Assembly (NCBI GenBank): GCA_030149365.1
Contig: JASBRP010000002.1
Coordinates: forward strand, 62,001-126,000
Reading direction: 5' to 3'
DNA: 64,000 nucleotides
DNA from: Solimonas sp.
GTDB lineage: Bacteria; Pseudomonadota; Gammaproteobacteria; Nevskiales; Nevskiaceae
The translations under genes and the position numbers were made by a program. Numbering within the stretch: the first letter of the stretch is position 1; every line of letters starts with the position of its first letter. Positions 36,902-46,371 of this stretch are shown here, one piece after another. Below the pieces are notes generated by a model, which ran no database searches, was not told the origin of the DNA, and saw only the letters and a program-made list of their open reading frames with translations.

Positions 36902-39493
36902 TTACGCCGTCACGGCCTTCGCGGTCTCCGCGTACTCCTCGATCTGGTCGAAGTTCATGTACTTGTAGATCTTGTCCGCGTTCTTGGCGATGACGCCGGT
37001 CTCCGCCAGGTATTCCTCGCGCGTCGGCAGGCGGCCAAGCTTGGAGGCGATGGCGGCCAGTTCCGCCGAGCCGAGGAACACGTTGGTGTTCTTGCCCAGG
37101 CGGTTGGGGAAGTTGCGGGTGGAGGTGGAGATCGCCGTGGCGCCTTCCTTCATCTGCGCCTGGTTGCCCATGCACAGCGAGCAGCCCGGCATCTCGGTGC
37201 GCGCGCCGGCCGTGCCGAAGGTGTTGTAGATGCCCTCCTTGGTCAGCTCGGCGGCGTCCATCTTGGTCGGCGGGGCGACCCACAGGCGGACCGGGATGTC
37301 CTTCTTGCCTTCCAGCAGCTTGCCGGCGGCGCGGAAGTGGCCGATGTTGGTCATGCACGAGCCGATGAAGGCCTCGTCGATCTTGGTGCCGGCCACTTCG
37401 GACAGGAACTTGGCGTCATCCGGATCGTTCGGGCAGCAGACGATCGGCTCCTGGATGTCGGCCAGGTCGATCTCGATCACGGCGGCGTACTCGGCGTCCT
37501 TGTCGGCTTCCAGCAGCTGCGGGTTGGCCAGCCAGGCTTCCATCGACTTGATGCGGCGCTCCAGCGTGCGGGCGTCCTTGTAGCCCTCGGCGATCATGTT
37601 CTTCATGAGCACGATGTTCGAGGTCATGTACTCGATCATCGGCTCCTTGTTGAGCTTGATCGTGCAGCCGGCGGCGGAGCGCTCGGCCGAGGCGTCGGAC
37701 AGCTCGAAGGCCTGTTCGACCTTCAGGTTAGGCAGGCCCTCGATCTCGAGCACGCGGCCCGAGAAGATGTTCTTCTTGCCGGCCTTGGCCACGGTCAGCA
37801 GACCGGCCTTGATGGCGTACAGCGGGATGGCGTGCACCAGGTCGCGCAGCGTCACGCCCGGCTGCATCTCACCCTTGAAGCGCACCAGCACGGATTCCGG
37901 CATGTCCAGCGGCATCACGCCGGTGGCGGCGGCGAAGGCCACCAGGCCGGAGCCGGCCGGGAAGGAGACGCCGATCGGGAAGCGGGTGTGCGAGTCGCCG
38001 CCGGTGCCGACGGTGTCCGGCAGCAGCAGGCGGTTGAGCCAGGAGTGGATCACGCCGTCGCCCGGGCGCAGGGCGACGCCGCCGCGGTTGGAGATGAACG
38101 CGGGCAGCTCGCGGTGGGTCTTGACGTCGACCGGCTTGGGGTAGGCCGCGGTGTGGCAGAAGGACTGCATCACCAGGTCGGCGGAGAAGCCGAGGCAGGC
38201 GAGGTCCTTGAGTTCGTCACGGGTCATCGGGCCGGTGGTGTCCTGCGAGCCGACCGTGGTCATCTTCGGTTCGCAGTACGTGCCCGGGCGCATGCCCTGG
38301 CCTTCCGGCAGGCCGCAGGCGCGGCCGACCATCTTCTGCACCAGGGTGTAGCCCTTGCCGGTGTCCTTCGGGGTCTGCGGCAGGCGGAACAGGGTCGACG
38401 CAGGCAGGCCGAGCAGCTCACGGGCCTTGCCGGTCAGCGAGCGGCCGATGATCAGGTTGATGCGGCCGCCGGCGCGCACTTCGTCGAGCAGGACCTGGCT
38501 CTTGAGCTCGAAGTTCGCCGCAACGACGCCGTTCTTCTCGATCTTGCCCTCGTAGGGGAAGATGTCGATGACGTCGCCCATCTCGAACTTGGAGACGTCG
38601 ACTTCGATCGGCAGCGAGCCGGAATCTTCCTGGGTGTTGAAGAAGATCGGGGCGATCTTGCCGCCAAGGGTGACGCCGCCGAAGCGCTTGTTCGGCACGA
38701 AGGGAATGTCTTCGCCGGTGGCCCAGATCACGCTGTTGGTGGCGGACTTGCGCGAGGAGCCGGTGCCGACCACGTCGCCCACGTAAGCGACGATGTGGCC
38801 CTTCTTTTTCAGGTCGTCAATGAACTGCATCGGGCCGCGCTTGCCGTCTTCTTCAGGCTTGAAGGCCGCGTCCGAGCGCGTCATCTTCAGCATGGCGAGG
38901 TAGTGCAGCGGGATGTCGGGGCGGCTCCAGGCATCCGGCGCCGGCGACAGGTCGTCGGTGTTGGTTTCGCCGGGCACCTTGAACACGGTGACGGTGATCT
39001 TCTTGGCGACTTCCGGACGGCTGGTGAACCACTCGGCGTCGGCCCAGGACTGGAGCACGGACTTGGCGTTGGCATTGCCCTTCTTGGCAAGCTCGGCCAC
39101 GTCGTGGAAGAAGTCGAACATCAGCAGCGTCTTCTTCAGCGCCTCGGCGGCCACGGCGCCGACTTCGGCGTCCGGCAGCAGGTCGATCAGCGGCTTGACG
39201 TTGTAGCCGCCGACCATTGTGCCGAGCAGCTCGGTGGCCTTGGCGCGCGAGATCAGGCTGCACTTCACTTCACCGTCGGCAACCGCGGTCAGGAACGAGG
39301 CCTTCACCTTGGCGGCGTCGTCCACGCCCGGCGGGACGCGATGGGTCAGCAGGTCGAGCAGGAATGCCTCTTCGCCCGCCGGCGGGTTCTTGATCAGCTC
39401 GATCACTTCGGCGGTCTGCTGGGCAGACAGCGACAGCGGCGGAATGCCGAGGGCAGCGCGCTCGGCAGTGTGTTGGCGATAGGCTTGCAGCAT
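36902..39493 (-). CDS. acnB: Aconitate hydratase B
   Basis: An 863-residue aconitase of the AcnB type, the main TCA-cycle aconitase in most gammaproteobacteria. It has the N-terminal HEAT-like domain ([40 protein letters not shown]), the swivel domain near [16 protein letters not shown], and the cluster region [19 protein letters not shown] plus [12 protein letters not shown]. The length equals E. coli AcnB (865). It also makes isocitrate for the isocitrate lyase encoded nearby at 29054. It is preceded by a 167-base gap after mnmA with no gene and a GC-poor stretch (ATTATATCAG) at about 39594 that may hold its promoter. Confidence 0.97.
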   Translation of the reverse strand: MLQAYRQHTAERAALGIPPLSLSAQQTAEVIELIKNPPAGEEAFLLDLLTHRVPPGVDDAAKVKASFLTAVADGEVKCSLISRAKATELLGTMVGGYNVKPLIDLLPDAEVGAVAAEALKKTLLMFDFFHDVAELAKKGNANAKSVLQSWADAEWFTSRPEVAKKITVTVFKVPGETNTDDLSPAPDAWSRPDIPLHYLAMLKMTRSDAAFKPEEDGKRGPMQFIDDLKKKGHIVAYVGDVVGTGSSRKSATNSVIWATGEDIPFVPNKRFGGVTLGGKIAPIFFNTQEDSGSLPIEVDVSKFEMGDVIDIFPYEGKIEKNGVVAANFELKSQVLLDEVRAGGRINLIIGRSLTGKARELLGLPASTLFRLPQTPKDTGKGYTLVQKMVGRACGLPEGQGMRPGTYCEPKMTTVGSQDTTGPMTRDELKDLACLGFSADLVMQSFCHTAAYPKPVDVKTHRELPAFISNRGGVALRPGDGVIHSWLNRLLLPDTVGTGGDSHTRFPIGVSFPAGSGLVAFAAATGVMPLDMPESVLVRFKGEMQPGVTLRDLVHAIPLYAIKAGLLTVAKAGKKNIFSGRVLEIEGLPNLKVEQAFELSDASAERSAAGCTIKLNKEPMIEYMTSNIVLMKNMIAEGYKDARTLERRIKSMEAWLANPQLLEADKDAEYAAVIEIDLADIQEPIVCCPNDPDDAKFLSEVAGTKIDEAFIGSCMTNIGHFRAAGKLLEGKKDIPVRLWVAPPTKMDAAELTKEGIYNTFGTAGARTEMPGCSLCMGNQAQMKEGATAISTSTRNFPNRLGKNTNVFLGSAELAAIASKLGRLPTREEYLAETGVIAKNADKIYKYMNFDQIEEYAETAKAVTA

Positions 39494-39660
39494 GGTGTTT
39501 GGCAGTCCGATGTTAAGAAGGCGGAGGGCTACGAGCGCCGCGCGGGCCGCGATCCTGGAAGCAGAAGCTATCGGTCTGGCGCAGTGCGCCCAGCATTATA
39601 TCAGCAGAGGCTGCTTCGCGGACCGGGCGAGCAGGGTCAAAACATCCTGTCCGCGCTAAT

Positions 39661-40785
39661 TCAGGCGGCCTGGGGACCGCTCCCAGCGGGCCCCTGGAGC
39701 AGGGGTTCCGCCGACCGTATTTCCCCGCCTCCAAGGCACTCTGCACCATCATAGAGCGCCAGGAACTGACCGCTGACGGCCGCGCGTTGCGGCTGCTCGA
39801 AAACCGCGCGGATTCTATTATCCGGCAGGACCTCCACACGGCAGGCCTGCAGCTCCTGGCGGTGGCGGATGCGCGCCTGCAGGCGCTCAGGCAAGGCAGC
39901 CGGGCGGCGAATCCAGTGGAAAGGCTCTGTTTCGACCCGGCAGGACATCAGCAGCGGGTGCCGCGAGTCCTGGGCGACGATCAGGGCGTTGCGACCGGGA
40001 TCCTTGGCGACCACGTACCAGGGGGCGTCACGGGCGCCCTTGCGGCCGCCGATCATCAGGCCCTTGCGCTGGCCCGGCGTGTAGAACATCAGGCCCTGGT
40101 GCCGGCCGACGACGGCCCCGGTCTCGTCCAGCATGGGGCCGGGATTGGGCTTCAGGTAGTTGCCCAGGAATTCCTGGAACTCGCGCTCGCCGATGAAGCA
40201 GATGCCGGTGGAGTCCTTCTTGCGGTGCACCGGCAGCCCGGCTTGGCGCGCGATCTCGCGGACCTCGGGCTTGGTCAGCCCGCCGACCGGGAACAGCACG
40301 CGCTCCAGGTGCTCGCGGGCCACCGCGGCCAGGAAGTAGGTCTGGTCCTTGTCCTCGGTGACCGAGCGCAGCAGCCGCGGGCCGGCGTCGCCGTGTTCGA
40401 TACGGGCGTAGTGGCCGGTGGCGATCCAGTCGGCCCCCAGGCGCAGGGCGTATTCGCGGAAGGGCTGGAACTTGACCTCGCGGTTGCACAGCACGTCCGG
40501 GTTCGGCGTCTTGCCGGCCTCGTAGTCGGCCAGGAAGCGGGCGAACACGCGGTCGCGGTATTCCCTGGAGAAGTCCACGCGGTGCAGGGGGATGTCCAGC
40601 TCCTCGCAGACCGCGCGCGCGTCCTGGTAGTCCTGCGCGCTGCTGCAGTAGCCTTCTTCGTCCTCGGTCCAGTTGACCATGAACAGGCCGCTGACGCGGT
40701 AGCCCTGTTCCTTCAGCAGCCAGGCCGAGACGGAGGAATCCACGCCTCCCGAGAGACCCACGACCACATGCTGCTGCCCGGCCAC
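39661..40785 (-). CDS. mnmA: tRNA-specific 2-thiouridylase MnmA
   Basis: A 374-residue enzyme that places sulfur on U34 of tRNA for Lys, Glu and Gln. The PP-loop is VVGLSGGVDSSVSAW. The catalytic cysteines lie in NPDVLCNREVKF and STGICFIGERE. The ending YDGAECLGGGEI is typical. Sulfur arrives through the Tus relay in E. coli. I chose GTG 40785, 7 bases after the nudJ stop, because it gives the family length; an ATG at 40848 would overlap nudJ by 56 bases. The nudJ-mnmA pair matches E. coli ymfB-trmU. It is the last gene of the gsp-nudJ-mnmA string. Confidence 0.95.
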   Translation of the reverse strand: MAGQQHVVVGLSGGVDSSVSAWLLKEQGYRVSGLFMVNWTEDEEGYCSSAQDYQDARAVCEELDIPLHRVDFSREYRDRVFARFLADYEAGKTPNPDVLCNREVKFQPFREYALRLGADWIATGHYARIEHGDAGPRLLRSVTEDKDQTYFLAAVAREHLERVLFPVGGLTKPEVREIARQAGLPVHRKKDSTGICFIGEREFQEFLGNYLKPNPGPMLDETGAVVGRHQGLMFYTPGQRKGLMIGGRKGARDAPWYVVAKDPGRNALIVAQDSRHPLLMSCRVETEPFHWIRRPAALPERLQARIRHRQELQACRVEVLPDNRIRAVFEQPQRAAVSGQFLALYDGAECLGGGEIRSAEPLLQGPAGSGPQAA

Positions 40786-40792
40786 CGCAGGC

Positions 40793-41239
40793 TCAGTCGA
40801 GATGCGCGAGCATCGACAGCGGGAAGCGCTGCCCGGCGAGGTAGTCATCGACGCAGCGCAGGACCATCGGGCTGCGGTGCAGGGCGGCGCAGGCCGCGAT
40901 CTCGTCGCGGGTCAGCCACACGGCCCGCTCGATGCCCTCGTCCAGCTTGTGGTTCGGGCGCTCGCGCAGGGCCTGGGCGACGAAGGCGATGCGCAGGAAG
41001 CCGTAGCCGAGATCGACCGGGTCATGGTGGTAGAGGCCCAGGACATGCGTCGGCTCGACGTCCCAGGCACTTTCCTCCAGCGTCTCGCGGATCGCGCCCT
41101 GGACCAGGGTCTCGCCCTGTTCCCAGTGGCCCGCCGGCTGGTTCATGCGCAGCTCGCCCTCGATACGCTCCTCCACCAGCAGGAAGCGCCCCTCGCGCTC
41201 GACGATGCAGGCGACGACGACGTGCGGCGTCCAGCCCAT
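40793..41239 (-). CDS. nudJ: NUDIX hydrolase, NudJ-like
   Basis: A 148-residue NUDIX protein starting MGWTPHVVVACIVEREGRFLLVEE. The NUDIX box is GHWEQGETLVQGAIRETLEES, with the metal-binding REtlEE part intact and Ser in place of the usual Gly. NudJ removes phosphate from HMP-PP, a thiamine precursor, and from some nucleoside di/triphosphates. Its position before mnmA is as in E. coli. It is joined to gspN by a TAATG overlap. Confidence 0.9.
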   Translation of the reverse strand: MGWTPHVVVACIVEREGRFLLVEERIEGELRMNQPAGHWEQGETLVQGAIRETLEESAWDVEPTHVLGLYHHDPVDLGYGFLRIAFVAQALRERPNHKLDEGIERAVWLTRDEIAACAALHRSPMVLRCVDDYLAGQRFPLSMLAHLD

Positions 41240-42024
41240 TACGGCGTGCCCTCGGGAGGCGGTGCGCCCGGCAGCAGGCCCTGGCGCTTCAGCGTGTGGA
41301 AGCCCTGCGCATCCGGCGGGCCCATCTGCATCAGCAGGTTCGGCAGCATCGGCGGCGCGCCGGGCTTTGCCCGGGCGCGTAGGTTCAGCTCGTAATTCTG
41401 GTCCGGCGCCAGGCGGGCCTCGCCGCTGAGCTCCAGCGGGCCGGACACCGAGGTCAGCTGCGCGACGATATGGCCATCCTCGGTGGTGATCTCGGCACGG
41501 AAGTCGCCCAGCGGCGTCGGCTGGCCCAGCGCCCAGGCCAGGCCCTGCAGGTCCACGGTGGCCTCGGCCTGCTGCAGACGGCCCTTGGCCAAACGCAGTT
41601 CGCGGATATCCAGGCCGAGCTGGCCGTCCAGGGGAACGAAGGGAAAGCCGGCGGCGGCGGCCACGGGGCGGAGCCCCCCATTGGCGCGGAAATCGCCCAG
41701 GCGCAGCGTGCCGAGAGGGGACACCGAAAGCTTGCCGTCCAGCAGCACGGGATCGCGTGTGGACTGCAGGGCCAGGCCAATGCGGCCCAGCAGCAGCTGG
41801 CCCGGTTCCAGCTGCCAGCGCAGGTCCGACACCAGGGTGCTGCCATTGCGCACGACGCCGGCCACGCGTCCATCGAGCAGGCGTCCTTCCAGGCCAAACA
41901 GCTCCACCGGCAGGGGGCGATCCTTGGGCTTGAGCCAGGCGTAGAGGCTGGCGGCGGGTGCCTGCATCAGCAGGGCAACGACCAGGAAACCCAGGCCGAT
42001 CAACACGAGGCTGCGAATCTTCAT
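41239..42024 (-). CDS. gspN: Type II secretion system protein N
   Basis: A 261-residue protein with an N-terminal membrane anchor (SLVLIGLGFLVVALLMQAPAASLYAWL). The GspN core follows: LFGLEGRLLDGRVAGVVRNGSTLVSDLRWQL, and later YELNLRARAKPGAPPMLPNLLMQMG. GspN is an accessory component of some type II systems, thought to work with GspC at the inner membrane. The start is ATG 42024, one base inside the gspM stop (TGATG). The TTG just before is not needed. It is the last gene of the gsp part of the operon. Confidence 0.88.
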   Translation of the reverse strand: MKIRSLVLIGLGFLVVALLMQAPAASLYAWLKPKDRPLPVELFGLEGRLLDGRVAGVVRNGSTLVSDLRWQLEPGQLLLGRIGLALQSTRDPVLLDGKLSVSPLGTLRLGDFRANGGLRPVAAAAGFPFVPLDGQLGLDIRELRLAKGRLQQAEATVDLQGLAWALGQPTPLGDFRAEITTEDGHIVAQLTSVSGPLELSGEARLAPDQNYELNLRARAKPGAPPMLPNLLMQMGPPDAQGFHTLKRQGLLPGAPPPEGTP

Positions 42025-42515
42025 CAACGCACCAGGGACAATTGCGCGCTGACCACGCCGGGGGCGGACTGCTTCTCGATCTCGGCGGTCTGCGCATGGA
42101 TGCCATAGCGCAGCTCCAGCTCCTGCAGCCAGCGCAGCAGGCTGTCGAAGGACACGTCCTCGACCCAGACCTTGACCTCTCGGTCACCTTCGGGCTGGAT
42201 GCGGGTGGGCTGCTTGCCGAGGGTGCCGCGGGCGCCCTGGTCGACCACGCCGAGGATCGAGGCCGTCCGGTTCACCGGCATGCCGCGGCCGGCATTGGCC
42301 TGGGACAGCACAGCCAGCTCCTCGATCCGGCCGGCCACCGAGCGTGCCGAGGCCAGGGCTTCTTCGCGCTGTTTCTGCGCCTTGACCAGGGGCTGCCAGA
42401 TGCCCCCGTAAAGCACGGCGAACCCGACGACGACGGCACAGAGCAGGACCATCCAGCGTTCGCGCGGGGCGAGCTGGGCGAGCCATTCCTTGAGGCGGGT
42501 GATGGCGTTCTTCAT
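42024..42515 (-). CDS. gspM: Type II secretion system protein M
   Basis: A 163-residue bitopic membrane protein: cytoplasmic LKEWLAQLAPRERWM, one membrane helix (about 22-41, VLLCAVVVGFAVLYGGIW), then a periplasmic domain with a coiled segment and a ferredoxin-like part ending near SFDSLLRWLQELELRYGI. GspM works with GspL to couple the cytoplasmic ATPase to pseudopilus growth. The ATG overlaps the gspL stop by 4 bases (ATGA). The length is normal. Confidence 0.9.
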   Translation of the reverse strand: MKNAITRLKEWLAQLAPRERWMVLLCAVVVGFAVLYGGIWQPLVKAQKQREEALASARSVAGRIEELAVLSQANAGRGMPVNRTASILGVVDQGARGTLGKQPTRIQPEGDREVKVWVEDVSFDSLLRWLQELELRYGIHAQTAEIEKQSAPGVVSAQLSLVR

Positions 42516-43723
42516 GGGGCAGGCGTCAGCTTGATGCGGATCTGCGCACCTTCGGAGCCGGAGTTGGCGGACTGCACCTCCAGGCTGGCGGCGCGGGGCT
42601 GGGCGAACCAGGCGCGCAGGGTCTCCAGCGGCTGCAGGCTGCTGCCGCCCAGCGCAGCATAGAGCGCGCCGTCGCGGTACTGCACGCCTTGCAGGGTCAG
42701 GCCGGGCGCCGCCGCCAGGGCATCGGCGAGCACTTGCATCAAAGGCAGCAGGCCGCCCCCGGACTTGTTTCCCTGGAGGGTCCTGAACTGCGCTTCGACC
42801 TGCCCGGCGAAGTCCGCCAGGATGCGGGTCTCCGCCGGGAACAGCTGCTGGTAGCGCTGCACGTTGGCGTCTTCCTGCTGCTGCAGCTGCTTGCGCAGTT
42901 GCCAGCCGGCAACGCCATGGAATATGGCGGCAAAGCCGATCCATAGCGCCAGCAGGGCGGCAGTGATCTTCCAGGGTTGCCACAGGCGCAGCAGGTCCTC
43001 GCGCTGCGAATAGCGGCCCTGCAGCAGGTCGATGCCATTCTCGGGGCGCTGGCTCTGCAGCAGGGCTTCCAGCGGCGAGATGAAGCCCGGCAGCAATTCC
43101 ACCGGCCAGGCCAGCCGGGTGAAGTCCGGCGAGCTGTCACGCGGCACGATGATGCGCAGGGTCGACTTCTTGTCGGGGTCGGCGAGCTGGAGCATCAGCT
43201 CCAGGTCATCCGGGCTGCAGCCGAAGGCGGAGAAGGCGCCGTTGCGCACCAGCACCTGGTCGTTCTCGGCCAGGGCGCTCCAGCGCTCGCCGTCGGCCGG
43301 GGCCAGGCACAGCGCGTCGGGCAGCATCAGGTCCGGAACCAGGCCGCGCTCGGTGAAGGGGCGCAGCCATTCGTCCATCCTGGCGCGGGCCACCACGGCC
43401 ACCGGCCAGCGGCCGTCCTTCTGGCGCGGCCCGAGGGCGAAGTGCAGGGTGTCCACGTCCTCGGCCAGCTGGTCTTCCAGCGCGTAGGGCGCGGCCTGCA
43501 GCACCTTGGCAGCCTGCCGGGCCGGCACGTCGACCGAGGTCAGGCGCACATCTGCGGCCGGCACCAGGACCACCAGGCGGTGGCCGGCGGCCTTCAGCAG
43601 GATCGTCTCCAGCGGCGCATGCTGCACCGGGAACGAGGCCACGGCTTGCGGCGACGCGATGCAATAGGCCGTGTCGGTGCCGGGGTCGGTGGCACGCAGG
43701 CGGATGTAGAGCGTGTTGCGCAA
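42512..43723 (-). CDS. gspL: Type II secretion system protein L
   Basis: A 403-residue protein whose cytoplasmic part (about 1-235) has an actin-like fold: RNTLYIRLRATDPGT, VVLVPAADVRLTSVDVPARQAAKVLQAAPYALEDQLAEDVDTLHFAL. A single membrane helix (about 257-275, TAALLALWIGFAAIFHGVAGW) and a periplasmic domain follow. GspL recruits the GspE ATPase and binds GspM. The start codon is TTG at 43723. No ATG or GTG lies between it and the in-frame stop upstream, and the N-terminus matches GspL. It begins 21 bases after gspK. Confidence 0.92.
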   Translation of the reverse strand: MRNTLYIRLRATDPGTDTAYCIASPQAVASFPVQHAPLETILLKAAGHRLVVLVPAADVRLTSVDVPARQAAKVLQAAPYALEDQLAEDVDTLHFALGPRQKDGRWPVAVVARARMDEWLRPFTERGLVPDLMLPDALCLAPADGERWSALAENDQVLVRNGAFSAFGCSPDDLELMLQLADPDKKSTLRIIVPRDSSPDFTRLAWPVELLPGFISPLEALLQSQRPENGIDLLQGRYSQREDLLRLWQPWKITAALLALWIGFAAIFHGVAGWQLRKQLQQQEDANVQRYQQLFPAETRILADFAGQVEAQFRTLQGNKSGGGLLPLMQVLADALAAAPGLTLQGVQYRDGALYAALGGSSLQPLETLRAWFAQPRAASLEVQSANSGSEGAQIRIKLTPAP

Positions 43724-43744
43724 GGTGGCCTGGAGTGAGTGCTT

Positions 43745-44692
43745 TTATTCGGTATCGATGCTGCGCGCGTACACGTACGGCGCGGCGCCCTGGGAGGGCC
43801 GATAGTAGAAACTATACAGCGCCAGCCGGCCGCTGCCTACGAAGATCTCGGCCCGCAGCATGAAGTAGCTGCTCTTCACGTCCACCATCGTCACGGCGGG
43901 GATGGTGCCGGCTCCGAAAGGGGCGTCGGCCGCTGCGGTCAGGTCACTGACGTTCTTGGCCGGCTTCTTGATCCGCTCCTCCATGAACTTCTGCTGCAGC
44001 GGCCCCGGCTCCTTGACCAGGGCCAGCAGCACCGGCTCCGGCGCCGTGTTGACGTTGATCGGAGTGCCGATCTGGGGCAGGGCGGTGATGTAGGGACGCA
44101 GCTTGGCGTAGATCTCCCGCGTCATGCCCTTGACCGCCAGCAGCTCGGTGGGGCTCTCCATCAGGCGGTTCGGCACGCGGTAGGGCGGGTTGAATCCCAG
44201 GTATTCGGTGTCTTCGCCGCCGTCGAAGCCGGTGGGATTGCTGTCGGCATCGACCCAGTCCCGGATCGCGGAAGCCAGTCCCTGGGCCTGGAAGCTGTCG
44301 ACCTCCAGCAGGCGCAGCAGGCGCAGGAACACCTGCTGCTGCTGCTCGAAGGCCACCTTGTCCGGCACCGCGAGATTGTTGAGGTTGTAGCGCCCCTGCA
44401 GATCCACCATCTGGCCGCGGGCGGCGCCCTCGTCGATCGGCAGGTAGTCCACCGGCTTGGCCCAGATGTCCTCCAGGCCATCGTGCTGGTTGTCCTGGAT
44501 GTCGCGCTCCAGGATCGTCAGCAGCCAGGACTCGATGCCGTCGGCATACCACCAGGCACGCTCCGAATCCTGCAGGTTGGCGGTGCGGTGCACCGCGATG
44601 TTGGCCGAGGTCAGGATCGCGGTCGCGGCCACGGTCGCCAGGAACACGACCAGGATCGCGGTGATCAGCGCTACGCCGCGCTGCCGCCTCAC
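43745..44692 (-). CDS. gspK: Type II secretion system minor pseudopilin K
   Basis: A 315-residue minor pseudopilin. It starts GTG in a GTGA overlap with gspJ and reads RRQRGVALITAILVVFLATVAATAIL. The residue after the cleavage Gly is Val and position 5 is Thr rather than Glu, as usual for GspK. The large alpha domain has DWVDADSNPTGFDGGEDTEY and the conserved PYRVPNRLMESPTELLAVKGM. NVNTAPEPVLLAL follows. GspK caps the pseudopilus tip with GspI and GspJ. The length is normal. Confidence 0.93.
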   Translation of the reverse strand: MRRQRGVALITAILVVFLATVAATAILTSANIAVHRTANLQDSERAWWYADGIESWLLTILERDIQDNQHDGLEDIWAKPVDYLPIDEGAARGQMVDLQGRYNLNNLAVPDKVAFEQQQQVFLRLLRLLEVDSFQAQGLASAIRDWVDADSNPTGFDGGEDTEYLGFNPPYRVPNRLMESPTELLAVKGMTREIYAKLRPYITALPQIGTPINVNTAPEPVLLALVKEPGPLQQKFMEERIKKPAKNVSDLTAAADAPFGAGTIPAVTMVDVKSSYFMLRAEIFVGSGRLALYSFYYRPSQGAAPYVYARSIDTE

Positions 44693-45426
44693 TGGGTGAG
44701 CTCCCCGTTGCCGGACCCGGTGTCGGTGCCGGGGTTCGTGGCGGGATTCGTATTGGGATTCGTATTGGGATTGGTGTCGGGGTTGCCGCCCTGTCCAGGC
44801 GCCTGCGGGCCCACCGCAACCTTCTTCAGGCCCAGCCGGAACAGGAAGCGCATCTCACCCCAGGACGCGCTGTCGAGCTCGATCTCCACCGCCAGCGGAA
44901 TCGGTGCATTGGCGGCGGTGGCATTGCTGCTGCTGGTCGGCGGCCAGCTGTCGTGCCACTCGCGGTTGTCATCGAGAAAGCGCCAGCGCAACTCGCGGAC
45001 GTCGTCGAACAGCACCAGTTCGACCGGCTTGGAGTCCTGCGCCTGGTCGAGTACCCGCCAGCTTTCGCGCTTGAGCTTCTTGCCGTCCAGCCGGTAGCTC
45101 ACGCGCTCCAGCCCCGGCCGCGGCAGCATCAGCGGGTTGCGCCAACCACCACGGGTGAACTCCACGCGCGCATCGCGGGTGACGTAGATCGTCGGCTGCA
45201 GATCGCCATAGGCGTCGCGCGCGGGGCGGTTGCGCACCTGCTGGAAATCGTCGCGCAGGCGGATATAGGCCTTCTGCACGCCGGCGGTCTTCTCCATCGC
45301 TGCTTCCACGCCGGCACGGGTCTGCAGCACCGAGTCCAGGCCGCCATAGGCCATCAGCGCGAACACCGCGAAGATCACGATGACGATCAGCAGTTCCAGC
45401 AGCGTGAAGCCTTGCTGGCGTCTCAC
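44689..45426 (-). CDS. gspJ: Type II secretion system minor pseudopilin J, with repeat-rich tail
   Basis: A 245-residue minor pseudopilin starting GTG in a GTGA overlap with gspI. It begins RRQQGFTLLELLIVIVIFAVFALMAYGG, with the prepilin cleavage site after Gly. The core YIRLRDDFQQVRNRPARD and MLPRPGLERVSYRLDG is standard. After about residue 205 comes a tail of about 40 residues with DTNPNTNPNTNPATNP repeats, coded by near-identical 12-base units. It is absent from typical GspJ. The gene is part of the gspG-N operon. GspJ joins GspI and GspK at the pseudopilus tip. Confidence 0.92.
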   Translation of the reverse strand: MRRQQGFTLLELLIVIVIFAVFALMAYGGLDSVLQTRAGVEAAMEKTAGVQKAYIRLRDDFQQVRNRPARDAYGDLQPTIYVTRDARVEFTRGGWRNPLMLPRPGLERVSYRLDGKKLKRESWRVLDQAQDSKPVELVLFDDVRELRWRFLDDNREWHDSWPPTSSSNATAANAPIPLAVEIELDSASWGEMRFLFRLGLKKVAVGPQAPGQGGNPDTNPNTNPNTNPATNPGTDTGSGNGELTQ

Positions 45427-45800
45427 TGGCGCCCCGTGTCTGCGAGAAAGGCGGACAGGCTGACGACCGAATCCTTGTTGCGCGCCTTGGCAGGGCGTAC
45501 ACCGATGTCGGCGCGGCGCAGGCGCGCATCGGGCGTGGTCTTGATCTCCACCTCCCATTTCCACTTCACGCCGGCCATTTCGACCTCGCCGTCGGACTTG
45601 CCGACGTCGGGCCAGGCGCGCTGGACGGAGAGTTCGGTGAGGCGGTTGTGGGCCACCCACAGGGCCACGGTCTTTTCGCGCAAGCGCGCCGCGTTGTCGG
45701 CATACCGTGCCATGCCGGACAGGATCGCCCCCATGGCGATCGCCACCACGGCTACCGCGATCAGCATCTCCAGCAGCGTGAAGCCGGACGCGCGCTTCAT
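45423..45800 (-). CDS. gspI: Type II secretion system minor pseudopilin I
   Basis: A 125-residue minor pseudopilin. The N-terminus KRASGFTLLEMLIAVAVVAIAMGAI has the cleavage Gly, Phe+1 and Glu+5. WVAHNRLTELSVQRAWPDVG is the conserved central helix/loop. GspI starts assembly of the pseudopilus tip complex. The ATG overlaps the gspH stop (ATGA) and its own stop overlaps the gspJ GTG. The length is normal. Confidence 0.93.
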   Translation of the reverse strand: MKRASGFTLLEMLIAVAVVAIAMGAILSGMARYADNAARLREKTVALWVAHNRLTELSVQRAWPDVGKSDGEVEMAGVKWKWEVEIKTTPDARLRRADIGVRPAKARNKDSVVSLSAFLADTGRQ

Positions 45801-46357
45801 TTGCGCTTTCCTTCACCGGCTTCGAACGTGAACTTGCCCAGGGCGTCGGCCTCGATGGTGTAGCGCGTGTTGCTGCCGTCCGCTCCCACTACGAGATGGA
45901 AGGCCGTGACCTCGCCGCTGGGCAGCAGCAGGATCTGTGGCTTTGGCTCGGACGCCTCGTCTTCGCCTTCCTTGTCCTGGGCCGGCGGTACCACGCGGTC
46001 TTCGACGCGCAATTGCATGCCCAGCGGTCGGGCGAAGGGCTGAGAGCGGAACGGCCCGCCCGGGTAGGGCTCCCACTTGCCGTCCTGGCCCATGACCAGG
46101 AACTCGTAGCGGTCCTGCAGGTGGCGGAAGCCGATCAGCACGCCCTTGATCTCGGCTTCCTCCAGGGCGAAGCGCAAGGTCCGATCCAGGCGGCGCGCCT
46201 CGAACACGATGCGGTCATCCACCGACCGATCGCCGAAGGGCAGCGTGACGAAACTGATCATCACGCCGATGATGACCATCACCACCAGCAACTCGAGCAG
46301 CGTGAAGCCCCGCGATGCGGCGGGGATGCCCGGACGGCCGGAAGGCCTGCGGCGCAA
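45797..46357 (-). CDS. gspH: Type II secretion system minor pseudopilin H
   Basis: A 186-residue minor pseudopilin. After a 15-residue basic leader, AASRGFTLLELLVVMVIIGVMISFVTL gives the cleavage Gly, Phe+1 and Glu+5. The globular part includes EARRLDRTLRFALEEAEIKGVLIGFR, typical GspH. The only suitable start is TTG at 46357, giving a rather long leader; no ATG or GTG stands before the methylated Phe region. It begins 14 bases after gspG. Confidence 0.88.
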   Translation of the reverse strand: MRRRPSGRPGIPAASRGFTLLELLVVMVIIGVMISFVTLPFGDRSVDDRIVFEARRLDRTLRFALEEAEIKGVLIGFRHLQDRYEFLVMGQDGKWEPYPGGPFRSQPFARPLGMQLRVEDRVVPPAQDKEGEDEASEPKPQILLLPSGEVTAFHLVVGADGSNTRYTIEADALGKFTFEAGEGKRK

Positions 46358-46371
46358 GGCGACGCCGCCGT

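Noticed and set aside
40786-40848. Upstream ATG start for mnmA at 40848
   Set aside because: It would overlap nudJ by 56 bases and add a Ser/Arg/Cys-rich leader unknown in MnmA. GTG 40785 fits the family start.
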